A DNA stretch of 64,000 bases from Verrucomicrobiota bacterium JB025 (lineage in GTDB: Bacteria; Verrucomicrobiota; Verrucomicrobiia; Verrucomicrobiales; Akkermansiaceae), in contig JAUTCT010000153.1 in NCBI GenBank assembly GCA_030673875.1, forward strand, positions 1 through 64,000, read 5' to 3'. The position numbers and the translations under genes are program-made. Of the stretch, positions 51,083 to 62,900 are shown one piece after another (position 1 is the first letter of the stretch; each line of letters opens with the position of its first letter). The notes beneath the pieces are model-generated. The model saw only the letters and a list, made by a program, of their open reading frames with translations, was not told where the DNA came from and did no database searches.

Positions 51083-52366
51083 ATGGCCGCAGGATATTCA
51101 TGGAGCGACGCACGAGACCGGGGAACCTACCGACTCCCCGGTCCCGAACACCTCGGCTGGTGGGCCGCCGTCGCCATGCTCCTCTCCATCCTCCTCCACG
51201 TCGCCGTCTTCTTCGCTCTCGACCACCTCAAAATCGCCCTCCGCTTCGAACAGGCGCGCGAACTCTCCACCGGCAACATCAACGTCCGCCAAATCGAAGT
51301 CCGCCCGCTCGAAGACGCCAGCCCCCTCACCCCGGATGACACCATCATCCCCACCAACGACACCGCATCACTCCTCGAAGACATCGACCTGCTCGACGCC
51401 CTGCCCGAAAACCTCGACGTCGACCTCAGCCCCGAAATCCTCCAGGCCGAATACGCCCTGAAAATGCAGTCCGCCGCCGCCCAGGGAGCCCCCGAAGCCG
51501 AAGCCGCTGAAATCCTCAATACCTACGAAATCGAATCCGCACTCCCAGACCTCGGACGCCAGCCACAAGATATCATACCCGCCGCCGTCGGCCAACTCAC
51601 CGTCGACCCCGGCGCCGCCATCGAAACCGCAGACAACCTCGAAAACCTCACCGACGACCTCCTCCAGAAAGGCATCGAAGGCGGCGCCCAAACCAGCGCC
51701 CTCGAAGGCATCGCCTCGCTCGACAGCCTGCTCGACCTCCCGCCCAACCTCCTCGTCGGCAAAAAAACCCTCCTCCCCAGCGACCTTCTCTTCGAGTTCA
51801 ACTCCGCCGAACTCCGCGAAAGCGCCAAAGTCGGCCTCATGAAACTCGCCCTGCTCATCGACCGCAACCCGGACATGCACTGCTGGATCGAAGGACACAC
51901 CGACCTCGTCGGCGGCGACGACTTCAACCTCAAACTCTCCATCCGCCGCGCCCAAGCCGTGAAGTCCTATCTAACCGACTCGCTGCTGATGGATGCCTCC
52001 AAAATCCACACCCGCGGCTTCGGACGCTACCACCCCATCGTCACCGAGGGCGACACCGACGCCCAGGCCATCAACCGCCGCGTCGAAATCCGCATGCGCA
52101 AGACCCCTCCCGCCGAAGACCAACTCAAGGTCACCCCGCAAAAAGCCCCCGTCGTCCCCGAAGAAACCCCGCCCAAGGCCATCCTCGTCAAACCCAGACG
52201 CGCCCTTCCCCTCGACGCCGAACCCCTGGAGGAAAACCTCACCCCGGTTCCCGACGAACAACCGCTCATCCAAGCCCCATCGGACATCCAGGAACTCCCC
52301 GAGATCCCGAAAGCCCGGCCCGTCGACCCACAAACACCGCTCCGCGCCCTCCCCGTCGACCCCTGA
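51083..52366 (+). CDS. Inner-membrane-anchored OmpA/MotB-domain protein with Pro-rich tail
   Basis: The 427-aa protein has an N-terminal cytoplasmic segment and one membrane helix (WWAAVAMLLSILLHVAVFFAL, about 26-46), a TonB/TolA-like arrangement. An acidic stretch of about 190 residues follows, then an OmpA-like peptidoglycan-binding domain (about 240-340) with DLLFEFNSAELRESAKVGL, CWIEGHTDLVGGDDFNLKLS and NRRVEIRMRK. The last 85 residues are Pro/Glu-rich (PVVPEETPPKAILVKP). OmpA domains usually end the protein, so the extra tail is unusual. It may link the inner membrane to peptidoglycan; the substrate of the tail is unknown. Confidence 0.87.
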   Translation: MAAGYSWSDARDRGTYRLPGPEHLGWWAAVAMLLSILLHVAVFFALDHLKIALRFEQARELSTGNINVRQIEVRPLEDASPLTPDDTIIPTNDTASLLEDIDLLDALPENLDVDLSPEILQAEYALKMQSAAAQGAPEAEAAEILNTYEIESALPDLGRQPQDIIPAAVGQLTVDPGAAIETADNLENLTDDLLQKGIEGGAQTSALEGIASLDSLLDLPPNLLVGKKTLLPSDLLFEFNSAELRESAKVGLMKLALLIDRNPDMHCWIEGHTDLVGGDDFNLKLSIRRAQAVKSYLTDSLLMDASKIHTRGFGRYHPIVTEGDTDAQAINRRVEIRMRKTPPAEDQLKVTPQKAPVVPEETPPKAILVKPRRALPLDAEPLEENLTPVPDEQPLIQAPSDIQELPEIPKARPVDPQTPLRALPVDP

Positions 52367-52523
52367 TCCCGCGCGCCCCCGAACCACCCCTCCGTTAGAC
52401 CGCAAAATCCCACCCCGGGAAAGGGAGGCCACCCCCCACTCAATCGATCAACACCAGGCATGTTGTGGCATGCCGGATGCTTCTATTGCCGACCCGAATT
52501 TCAAGAATTCAATTGATAGGGCA

Positions 52524-55500
52524 ATGAAGGTTGTTAGAATGATGGATCGTTTGCCGGGCATGATCGGGGCGCTTGTTCTGCTGGCAGGGACCGGGCAGTC
52601 ACGGGCGGAGACTTCCGGTGATTTTGAGTATGCGGCGGAGGCCGGTTCGGTGGCCATCACCGGCTACACCGGCAGTGCGTCGAGCGTGGTCATACCGGAA
52701 ACGATCGGCGGCCTGCCCGTCACCACGCTGGCGGAGAACGCGTTCGACAGCGGATCCGGCATTGAAAGCATTACCCTGCCTGCCGGGCTGACGGTCATCG
52801 AGAGCCAGGCCATTGGAAACCTGAGCAGCCTGACGGCGATCCACGTCCGCGCCGGAAGCACGAGTTTTTCGAGTGTCGATGGCGTCTTGTTTGATCTGGC
52901 GCAGGAGACCTTGGTTCGTTTCCCGACCGCACGGGACGGGCAATACACCATTCCAAGCGGCGTAACGGCCATCGCGGACCGCGCCTTCTCCCAGTGCAAT
53001 GACGTGACCGGCGTGACGATCCCGGACGGCGTGACCAGTCTCGGCGCCTACGCCTTCAATGACGCCGACAGTTTGACTGGCATGGCGATCCCGGACAGTG
53101 TCAGCGGGCTTTCCGAAGGCTTGTTCCGCTCGTGCGCCAGCCTCGCAAGCGTCGAGCTCCCGGAAACCATCACCAGCATTCCCAACGAAGCCTTCGCCTA
53201 CTGCTCCTCGCTTGCCGGCATCACGCTGCCGGATGGGGTCACCCGCATCGGCGACAACGCCTTCACGAATGCCGGCGGAATCACCGGGATCACGATTCCG
53301 CCGAGCGTGCGGGACATCGGGGACGGGGCGTTTGCCAACTGCGACGCACTGGCGGCTGTCACTTTGAACCCAGGACTCGTTTCGCTGGGGGAGCGCGCGT
53401 TCGCCGGTTGTGGCGCGCTGCCCGGCATCACCCTTCCCGCCAGCGTTGCCAGCATCGGCCAACGGGCCTTTGACAGCTGCCCATTGCTGACAAGCATCGG
53501 AGTGGACTCGGCTAACAGCAACTATGCCGGCCTCAATGGCGTCCTGTTCGACAAGGCGGTGGAAACCTTGATCACATTTCCCGCGGGATTGACTGGCGGC
53601 TACACGGTCCCGGGCACGGTCACTTCGATCGCAAACCGCGCCTTTGCCGGAGCGACCGGCCTGACGAGTGTCAGCCTCCCGGAGGGTGTCGAGTCGATTG
53701 GCGAATCCGCCTTCTCCTATTGCCTCGCCTTGGGCGGCATCGCATTGCCATCCAGTGTGACGAGCCTGGGCGAACGCGCCTTTGCCAATTGTCAGTCGAT
53801 GACCAGCGCAAGCATCCCCGGCAGCCTCACTGTGATTCCCGCGTCGGCATTCAGTTGGTGCACCTCCCTGACCGCCGCCAACCTGCCGGAAGGAGTGGCT
53901 CACATCGGTGACTATGCGTTCGAATATTGTTGGGCAATGACGTCGCTCACCCTGCCGAGCAGCATGGAAACCCTGGGCGAAGGCGCGTTTTCCGGCTGCT
54001 CGGGCCTCACGACCCTGACGGTTCCCGGCGGTATCGAAGTCATTTCCACCGCGGCGTTTTCCGGCTGTTCGGGGCTCACCAGCCTGACGCTGGAATACGG
54101 CATCGTGACGATCGGCGGCTCCGCCTTCTCCAATTGCGACGGACTGACCGGCGTCGTGCTCCCGGCCAGCGTGACAACCGTCGGCGACAATGCCTTTGCG
54201 GCTTGCGACGGTTTGCTCGGCGTGAGTCTGCCGGCCAGCGTCACGAGCCTTTCGAGCAGCGCCTTCCTCCGTGCGTCAAGCCTCACGGCCATCACCGTCG
54301 ATGCCGCCAACCCCGCCTACACGAGCGTGAACGGAGTGATCTTCGACCAATCGATGACAACCTTGATTTCCTACCCGTCCGGCTCGGGCGGAACATATAC
54401 GGTTCCCGCCGGCGTCACTTCGATCGGGGCCTATGCGTTTTATGATAACTCGAACCTCACCAGCGTCACCATTCCGGACGGCGTCACCGCGATCGGTGAA
54501 CGCGCGTTCTACGATTGCAGCAACCTGGCCGATATTTCGATTGCCGACAGCGTCGGGGAAATCGGCACCTATGCCTTCTATCGCTGTTCCGCGCTGACGA
54601 GTCTGGTGTTGCCTGCACAACTCGGGGCGATCCCGGACCACATGTTGTCCTATTGCACCGGCCTGCTGAGTGTCGCCATCCCGGAGGACCTCACTTTGAT
54701 CGGGGCCTACGCGTTTTACCGCTGCAGCGGCCTGACTGCCATTTCCCTGCCTCCAAACCTGCTCGCCATTGGCAACAGCGCGTTCGCCTACTGCAGTGAC
54801 CTGGCCGACTGCACCCTGCCGGACAGCCTGACCAGCCTCGGCAGCCATTTGTTCATCAACTGCGATTCGTTGACCTCGCTTGCGATTCCCCACGGCATCA
54901 CTCATTTGCCGGAATCGATGTTCCGCAACTGCGATGGCATCACTGCGGCGGACATTCCCGACAACATCCTCACCCTGGGCGATGACGTGTTTTACGGCTG
55001 CACCAATCTGGCGGACGTCCGGATGGCCGACTCGATCACCACGCTTGGCGAGGCGGTGTTCAGTGGCTGCTCGTCCCTGGCCTCGGTCCGCCTTTCGGCG
55101 AACCTGACGGAAATCCCGTCCTATCTCTTCTACAACTGCCCGTTGTTATCGGACCTGGTCCTGCCAGACTCCATCACAAGCATTGGAACTTATGCCTTTG
55201 GCGGCTGCCTGTCATTGGACGGCATCGCATTGCCGTCCGATCTAACGGAAATCGGCGACCATGCCTTTGCATCCTGCGGCGGGCTGGCTTCGCTCAGCGT
55301 GCCGGACGGGCTGTTGTCGATCGGTGACTACGCGTTTTCCAGTTGCAGTCTCTTGTCCGCGTTCATGTTCCCGGACGGCCTGACCGGGATCGGCGAGTGG
55401 GCTTTTTCCGATTGCGACAGCCTGACCGCGATTGTCCTGCCGGACTCCGTGGTGAGCTTGGGCTCGGGCGCGTTCTGGGGGGCGGATGGCTTGAAATCCG

Positions 55501-56522
55501 CCGCACTCGGGTCGGGCATCACGGACATCGCGGATCGGCTGTTTGCTAATTGCACCGGCCTTGAAACGCTGGTCTTGCCCGCCCAGCTGCAACGCATCGG
55601 CGACAGCGCGTTTTCCGGTTGCGAATCCTTGTCGGCGGTCGACCTGCCAAACAGCCTGCTGAGCATCGGCGAGCTGTCGTTTCACAGCTGTTCGAGCCTG
55701 ACCGGCATTGAAATTCCAGCCGCCGTGACGACCCTCCCCGAGGGCGCCTTCGGATATTGTGGTCTGCTCGAGAGGGTGAAGCTTCCCGGGGGATTGCTGT
55801 CCATCGGGGACGAGGCGTTCATCCACTGCGCCAGCCTGTGCTGGATCCCCCTGCCGGATGGATTGCTGACGATTGGCGACCGCGCATTCTACGGCTGCTC
55901 CAGCCTCACCGATCTATCAGTCCCGCCAAGCGTCACCTTCATCGGCGCCCGCGCATACGACGCCACCAACCTGAGCACCATCATGTTCGGCGGCGATGCT
56001 CCCGTTCTCGGCCAATACGCCTTCAATGACTCCAGCCTCACAAACGTCTATTACTTCAGCGATGCCGCTGGATTTGAAGCCTACGATGCCGATTTCATCT
56101 TCCTCTTCCCCCACGACTGCCATTCCCGCTACTGGACGTTCTCCCACGGCATGAGCTACGCGCAGTCCGCGGGCGACCAGGACCCCGACGCTGACGGCCT
56201 GCCGAATCTGATGGAGTATGTCCTTTGCACCTCACCCGTCGAACCGTCGGGCCGCCGCCCGCAGGCGGGAATCGCGGAGGATGGAACGCTGACCTTCACC
56301 CACCGCGAGCGCATCGCGCATTCCGTCGAGATCTACTACCTCTACACATGGGATCTGGCGGCACCTTTCGGCGATTGGTATGTGCTGGATGCCCACCCGG
56401 TGGTGGTGGATCCGGATGTCGACGGTGACGGGGAGGTGCAAATGGTCCAGCTGAGAATGAGCTATTCCGAGCCGGAAGCCCTGTTCGTGAGGATGTTCGT
56501 GCAAGACCAGTCCGACCAGTGA
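52524..56522 (+). CDS. BspA-type (LRR_5) leucine-rich-repeat secreted protein
   Basis: The 1,332-aa protein has a signal peptide (MIGALVLLAGTGQSRA) and then more than 40 LRR_5 repeats of about 22-24 residues. The repeats carry the pattern SIGxxAFSGCSxLTxVxLPxxVT, seen for example as GDYAFEYCWAMTSLTLPSS and GERAFYDCSNLADISIAD. After the repeats a Ca-binding-like DQDPDADGLPNLMEYVL motif and a beta-rich C-terminal module end in LFVRMFV. ATG 52524 was chosen because of AGGG four bases upstream and the signal peptide. Members of this family (BspA of Tannerella, and treponemal and trichomonad surface proteins) mediate adhesion. Unlike its neighbours the gene shows no cytosine excess on its coding strand. 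Confidence 0.9.
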   Translation: MKVVRMMDRLPGMIGALVLLAGTGQSRAETSGDFEYAAEAGSVAITGYTGSASSVVIPETIGGLPVTTLAENAFDSGSGIESITLPAGLTVIESQAIGNLSSLTAIHVRAGSTSFSSVDGVLFDLAQETLVRFPTARDGQYTIPSGVTAIADRAFSQCNDVTGVTIPDGVTSLGAYAFNDADSLTGMAIPDSVSGLSEGLFRSCASLASVELPETITSIPNEAFAYCSSLAGITLPDGVTRIGDNAFTNAGGITGITIPPSVRDIGDGAFANCDALAAVTLNPGLVSLGERAFAGCGALPGITLPASVASIGQRAFDSCPLLTSIGVDSANSNYAGLNGVLFDKAVETLITFPAGLTGGYTVPGTVTSIANRAFAGATGLTSVSLPEGVESIGESAFSYCLALGGIALPSSVTSLGERAFANCQSMTSASIPGSLTVIPASAFSWCTSLTAANLPEGVAHIGDYAFEYCWAMTSLTLPSSMETLGEGAFSGCSGLTTLTVPGGIEVISTAAFSGCSGLTSLTLEYGIVTIGGSAFSNCDGLTGVVLPASVTTVGDNAFAACDGLLGVSLPASVTSLSSSAFLRASSLTAITVDAANPAYTSVNGVIFDQSMTTLISYPSGSGGTYTVPAGVTSIGAYAFYDNSNLTSVTIPDGVTAIGERAFYDCSNLADISIADSVGEIGTYAFYRCSALTSLVLPAQLGAIPDHMLSYCTGLLSVAIPEDLTLIGAYAFYRCSGLTAISLPPNLLAIGNSAFAYCSDLADCTLPDSLTSLGSHLFINCDSLTSLAIPHGITHLPESMFRNCDGITAADIPDNILTLGDDVFYGCTNLADVRMADSITTLGEAVFSGCSSLASVRLSANLTEIPSYLFYNCPLLSDLVLPDSITSIGTYAFGGCLSLDGIALPSDLTEIGDHAFASCGGLASLSVPDGLLSIGDYAFSSCSLLSAFMFPDGLTGIGEWAFSDCDSLTAIVLPDSVVSLGSGAFWGADGLKSAALGSGITDIADRLFANCTGLETLVLPAQLQRIGDSAFSGCESLSAVDLPNSLLSIGELSFHSCSSLTGIEIPAAVTTLPEGAFGYCGLLERVKLPGGLLSIGDEAFIHCASLCWIPLPDGLLTIGDRAFYGCSSLTDLSVPPSVTFIGARAYDATNLSTIMFGGDAPVLGQYAFNDSSLTNVYYFSDAAGFEAYDADFIFLFPHDCHSRYWTFSHGMSYAQSAGDQDPDADGLPNLMEYVLCTSPVEPSGRRPQAGIAEDGTLTFTHRERIAHSVEIYYLYTWDLAAPFGDWYVLDAHPVVVDPDVDGDGEVQMVQLRMSYSEPEALFVRMFVQDQSDQ

Positions 56523-56916
56523 CCCTGAGGGCAACCGGGCTGGCCGCGGCCACCATCCCGCGCAGTCCGGTCCCGCTTCGCTGCGGCTGACCCGCCCTGC
56601 TTCGACCCACTGGACGATTCCCCCCCGCTGGACGATTCCACCCCCCCGCTGCTCACCGGCGGATCCCGGCCCGATCCCGACACCGCCATCGCCGGGATCG
56701 GTCGCACCCGCATTTTCCCGGCACGCCGGTCACCACAGCTCCCGGTTTTTGCATAATGCTAAGGAAAACCGAAAATTCCGCACCCTTCAGCGGACCCGGC
56801 CAAAACCACCAATCGCAATATATGCGGAGCCCGCACGCCGATCATGATTGCACAATTCGCGCCACTTATGGAACCATAAGAATAATTTTTCTCCCCTTCC
56901 GGAAAGGAGTCTCCCC
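56523..56916. other. 394-bp intergenic region upstream of the PPC-repeat gene
   Basis: No gene is supported. Two features stand out: a nine-pair inverted repeat CCGATCCCG/CGGGATCGG at 56671-56701, which could terminate the LRR transcript although no U-run follows, and a 12-bp palindrome TGGCCGCGGCCA near 56545. The stretch just before the next gene has GGAAAGGAG seven bases upstream of its ATG. Confidence 0.55.
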
Positions 56917-59900
56917 ATGAAACCCAATGCCCTCCCCCTGGTCATCTGCCTGACCATCCTCACCGCGCACCCAGCCTTCGCCGAAACCGAACCCAACAAC
57001 GAAATCGGCAACGCCAACCCGCTCGCAGTGAACTCCGCCATCACCGCCTCCATCGATCCGGGAAACGAATACGACTTCTACCGCGTCGATATCCCCCAGG
57101 CCGGTCGCTGCTCCTTCACCATCGCCAGCCCACCCTCCAATCTCCGCGCACAGATCGGCCTCTACAACGCCGACCTCCAATGGCTGGGAGAACGCTACGC
57201 CGTGAACTCCGGCGATGACGTCGTCTACACCCACGACGCCTCCGCCGCCGGCAACATCTACCTCCGCGTCCGCAACCTCGACCAGGTCGCCTCCGCCGGA
57301 TCCTACACCCTCACCACCCCATTCACCTCCGTCCCCGATCCCCACGAACCCACCGACCGCATCGGCCAGGCCGCCCTGCTCACCTCCTCCAGCACCTCCG
57401 GATACCTCTTCCCCGCCTCGGAATACGACTGGTTCCGCGTCCACGTCCCGCAGGGCAACACCCTCTCGATCACCCTCACCCCCCCCCCGGACCTCCGCCT
57501 TCAAACCGCCCTCTACAGCCCGGACTTCGGCTGGACCGGCGCCTATCAGGACGCCTCCAACCCAGGCGACACCGTGATGCTCGACTACGCCGTGCCCGCC
57601 GCCGGCATGTACTACATCCGCATCCGCAGCCTCGACTACACCGCCAGCCTCTCACCCTACTCGCTTGCCGTCGCCGGCGCCAGCCCGGGCTACGACCCCG
57701 CTCCCGCCATCGTCACCTCCGAAACCGAGGACAATGACACCCTCTCATCCGCCAACGGCATCACCACCGGATCCTCCGTCACCGGAACCATCGGCAACGA
57801 CGGCGACTACGACTGGTTCGTCTTCACCCCGGACTCCCTCGGCCAGCTCACCTTCGCCCTCGATCAATCACCCGCCAACCTCAAACTCCGCTTCAACCTC
57901 TACAACGACTCCGGATCACACCTGCTCGGCGGCTTCGCCGGCAACAACGGCGGACTCTTCTCCATGACCTACGACGTCGCCGGAATCCAGCGCCTCTACC
58001 TCCGCATCGACAGCCTCGTCATCGGATCCTCCGCCAGCCCATACAGCTTCTCCACCTCCACCGTCCCCGTCACCGATACCTACGAGCCGAATAGTAGCTA
58101 CAGCCAGGCCGCGGAACTCTCCGCGGTCAACCAGATCGAAGGCTACATCTTCGCCGCCGGCGACTCGGACTGGTTCCGCGTCCACGTCTCCACCCCGGGC
58201 ACCCTCAGCGCCACCGCCAGCCTCCTGCCTCCCAACATCGCGCCCTACATCACCATCCGCAACCTCTCGAACGCCGAACTCGCCAAGGGCGGCGGCAGCC
58301 AGGGCACCGACCTCACCGTCTCCGCCATCATCACCGATCCCGGTGACTACCTCGTCACCATCTCCGCCACCTCCTACGGCGCCGTATCCACCGCCCCCTA
58401 CACCCTCACCCTCTTCGGCGCGGACTTCGCCAACTTCGCCCCCGTCGCATCCATCGACTCCATCTCCCCCGCCGCCATCGTCGTCGGGGACTCCGTCACC
58501 CTCACCGGCTCCGGAACGGACTCCGACGGCACCATCGCCGCATACGAATGGACATCCTCCATCGACGGCACCATCTCCACCACCTCCTCCTTCTCCACCA
58601 CCACCCTCACCGCAGGCACCCACACCATCTCGCTGCGCGTCCGCGACAACGCCGGAATCTGGTCCACCGCCAAAACCGAACTCCTCTACGTCGGCACCAC
58701 CGTGTCCGCAGAAACCGAACCGAACGGCCAGATCCATCTCGCCAACGAAGTCGCCCTCAACCGCCCCCTCACCGCCCATGTCACCCCCGCCGGCGACTAT
58801 GACTTCTTCAAGGTCTACCTGCCCGGACCCGGCCGCCTCGTCGCGGAAGCAACCAACGTCCCCGCCGAACTCCGCCTCACCCTCTCGCTCTACAATGAAA
58901 ACTGGTACTGGCTCGGCGACACCGTGGCCGCATCCGCCGGCGACGACGTCTCCCTGCCCTACCACTACGCATCCACCGGAGGCTTCCACTACCTCCGCCT
59001 GCACGCCGACGGCGGCCAGCAGAACGCCACCTTCTCCTACGCCCTCAACTTCTCCTTCACCCCGGTCGACGACCCCGGTGAACCCAACGGCGAAATCCAA
59101 TACGCCACCCTCATCACCGGCACCCAGGACGAGGGATTCATCTTCCCGGCGGACGACCTGGACTTCTATCAAATCTGGGCCACCGCCGGCTCCACCCTCG
59201 CCGTCAACATCGACAACGCCCCATCAGACATCCGCTTGCAGGTCTCCCTCTACGGCCGCAACCGCGAATGGCTCGGCGCCTATCAGGATGCCGCCAACGC
59301 CGGAGACCCCGTCGGCACCAGCATCGCCATTTCCGCCGACGGCTTCTACTACATCCGCATCCGCGCCCTGTCCGGTGGCAACAACTGGTCCGAAACCTAC
59401 CGCCTCACCGTCACCGGCGGAAACCCCGGATACCAACCCCCGTTCGCCCCGCTCGCCGCGGAATCCGAACCCAATGACAACATCGCCGACGCCAACGACG
59501 TATCCCTCGGAACCAGCCTCACCGGCACCATCGAAACCAGCGGCGACTCAGACTGGTTCGCCTTCGACGTCGTAAACCCGGGACTCGTCCGCATCGCCCT
59601 CGACCCCGCTCCCGCCACCCTCCGCGCACGCGTCGGCTTCTGGAACGACAACCGAACCTACCTCACCGGACGCGACGCCTCCAACCCCGGCGACTCCGTG
59701 ATCCAGGAAATCCCCGTCAATACCCCGGGCCGCTACCACGTCACGATCTCACCCCTCGGCGGAACCCACTCGACCTCCCCCTACACCCTTTCACTGTCGA
59801 CCACCCCGGTCATCGACCCCTACGAACCCAACAACACCTTCCAGAGCGCCACCGTCCTGACATCAACTAACAAGGTCGAGCCGCGCCTCTTCCCCGATGG

Positions 59901-62900
59901 CGACGAAGACTGGTTCTCCGTCACCGCCACCGCGGGAAACACCATCGACGTCCTCTGCGCGGACGTCCCCGCCCATCAGAAAATCCAGCTCGAAATCCGC
60001 AACTCCGCCAACCAGACCCTCGCCTCCCGCCGCGCCAGCTCCGCCGGCCAGTCGATCACCCTCTCCCACCCCGTCACCGAATCCGGCAGCTACGCCATCC
60101 GCCTGAGCGTCGTCTCCGGCGGCTACGCCACCACCCCGTGCAGCCTCGTCGTCAACGGCGCCGTCTTCAACAGCTACGTGCCGATCGCCGTCATCGACTC
60201 CATCTCGCCAAACCCGGTGGAAACCGCCGCCCCCGTCACCCTCTCCGGCCACGGCGAGGACCAGGACGGAACCGTCCTCGCCTATCAATGGAGCTCCTCC
60301 ATCGACGGCGTCTTCAGCATCTCCCAAACCGCCGCGGACATCACCACCCTCTCCCCCGGCTTCCACGACATCCACTTCGCCGTGCGCGACGACCAGAACA
60401 ACTGGTCCCCGGAAACCTCGGCCACCCTCTTCGTCGGCCCCGCCCCCTCCGAGTCCGAACCCAACAACATCTCCGGCTCCGCATCACCCCTGGTCCTCGA
60501 CCTCCCCCATACCGGCACCATGGACACCGCCGGTGACTATGACTGGTTCCGCCTCGACCTCGACGGACCCGGACGCCTCACCGTCCAGATCACCAACCCC
60601 CTCGGCTCGCCACCCATGCGGACCTCCGTCGCCCTCTACAACCCGGATACCAGCTACGTCACCGACCTCACCGCCAGCGCGGACGGCGACACCGTCACCC
60701 TCATCCGCGACATCTCGGACGGCGGTTCCTACCTCATCCGCATCCGCGACTACTCATACCGGATCGGCGGGCAATACACCGTCACCGCCTCCTACCTCCA
60801 GGTCCCGGACCCCTTCGAGCCCAATCCGGACACCAGCCTCGCCGCCGCCATCAACCCCGACGACGTCCTCCAGGCCCACATCTTCCCATCCGGTGACTTC
60901 GACTACTATCAGGTAACCGTCCCCACCGCCGGCCGCCTCAACATCGCCCTCACCAACGTCCCGGCAAGCCACCGCATGCAGATCGCAACCTACAACAGCT
61001 ACCTCTCCTGGACCGGCGTCTACGTCGATGCCAGCAACCCGGGAGACAGCATTTCCATCAACTACGACATCCCCGCCGCGGGCACCCACTACCTCCGCAT
61101 CCGGGATATCAACAGCACCTCCAGCCCGGACGAAGCCTACACCCTCACCACCACCTTCAGCCCCGCGCCCGACCCCTTCGAGCCAAACGGCGACGTCCTC
61201 ACCGCCCCCGAACTCACCTCCAGCCCGGTCTCGGCATGGATCTTCCCCGGCGGCGAATATGACCTCTACCGCATCTACACCGACCCCGGATCCAACTTGT
61301 CCATCACCGCGGACAACGTCCCGTCAAACCTCCGCCTCCAGATCGCACTCTACAACGCCAACGGATCCTGGATCAGCTACGTCGAAGCCGCCACCGAAGG
61401 CGAATCCATCACCTACAACTACGGACCCGCGTCCGGCGTCTACTACATCCGCGTCCGCGACCGCGACGGCGACTCCAACCCGGACGAAACCTATCGCCTC
61501 ACCGTCACCGGCGCCAACCTCGGCGGCGAACCCCTGCCAGGCCCGTCAACCACCGAAACCGAACCAAACAACAGCCTCGGCTCCGCAACCCTCGTCACCA
61601 CCGGACCGGTCACCGGAACCCTCAGCGATGAAGACTGGTTCGCCATCGAAATCACCGACCCCGCGCAAATCTCATTCCTCGTCGAAACCACCGCCAACGA
61701 CCGCGCGGTCCTCATCCTCTACAACAGCTCCGGCGCGGCCGTCTCGTCCCGCTACACGGAAAACCCGGGCGAACCCTCGCTCCTCGTCTACGACATCGGC
61801 ACCCCCGGAACCTACTACCTCCGGATCTATGACGACTCAGGAATCCCCTCCACAGACCCCTACACCCTCACCACCTCACTCACCACCGTCGCCGACCCCT
61901 ACGAACCTAACAACTCCTACCCGGAATCCGCCGGCATCGCCCTCGGACTCCCCGTCCAGGCCATGACCTTCCCCGCCGGTGACTCCGACTACTTCCGCGT
62001 CGAAACACCCGGCCCCGGCACCCTCACCGTCTCCCTCACCGGAATCCCCGCCAACATCCGCGGCCACATCGCCGTCTATGACGACAACCACTCGCTCCTG
62101 CTCCAGCGCTACGCCACCAATCCCGGAACCCCCATGGAAACCTCCCACCAGGTCTCCAGTGCCTGCGTGCGCCACATCCGCATCACCGACCTCAACAACA
62201 ACCAGAGCTCCACCGACCCCTACACCCTCGCCGTCACCTTCAGCCCGTCTGAAGACGCCAACGAACCAAACTCCGCGTTCCGCGACGCCACCCCGCTCGC
62301 CGACTCCAACCAAACCAGCGGACTCATCCACCCGCTCGGCGACCATGACTGGTTCCGCTTCAACGTCTCCACCCCGGGCACCATCCGCCTCCGCGTCACC
62401 GACGCCGCCGGCATCAACCCATCCCTCTACCTCTACAACGACAGCGGTGGGGAAATGGCCTCCCGCCACGCCCGCAACACCGGCGGACACATCGAACTCG
62501 AATACCAAATCACCGAGCCGGACACCTACTACGCCCGGATCAACGACTACGGCAGCAACCAATCCAGCACCAGCCCCTACCTGCTGACCATCGACGGCGC
62601 CGACTTCACCACCCATCACCCGCTCGTCGACCTCCATCCATACTTCTCGCCAAACCCGGCGCTCGACGGACACACCGTCTCCCTCTCCGCATCCGCCACG
62701 GATGCCGACGGCTCGATCTCCACCTACGAGTGGACCTCCGACATCGACGGACTGCTCGGCACCTCGTCCACACTCCACCTCGCCACCCTCACCCCCGGCG
62801 TCCACCGCATCTCGGTCCGCTGCAGCGATGACGATGGAAACTGGTCCGGAACCATCTCCCAAAACCAGATCATCACCGACACCATCCTCAGTGAGGCGGA

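Noticed and set aside
57916-59172. Minus-strand open frames rich in Gly, Val, Asp and Glu under the PPC gene (also 61876-63222)
   Set aside because: They come from the C-rich third positions of the plus-strand gene. They have no motif, and the PPC reading is continuous.
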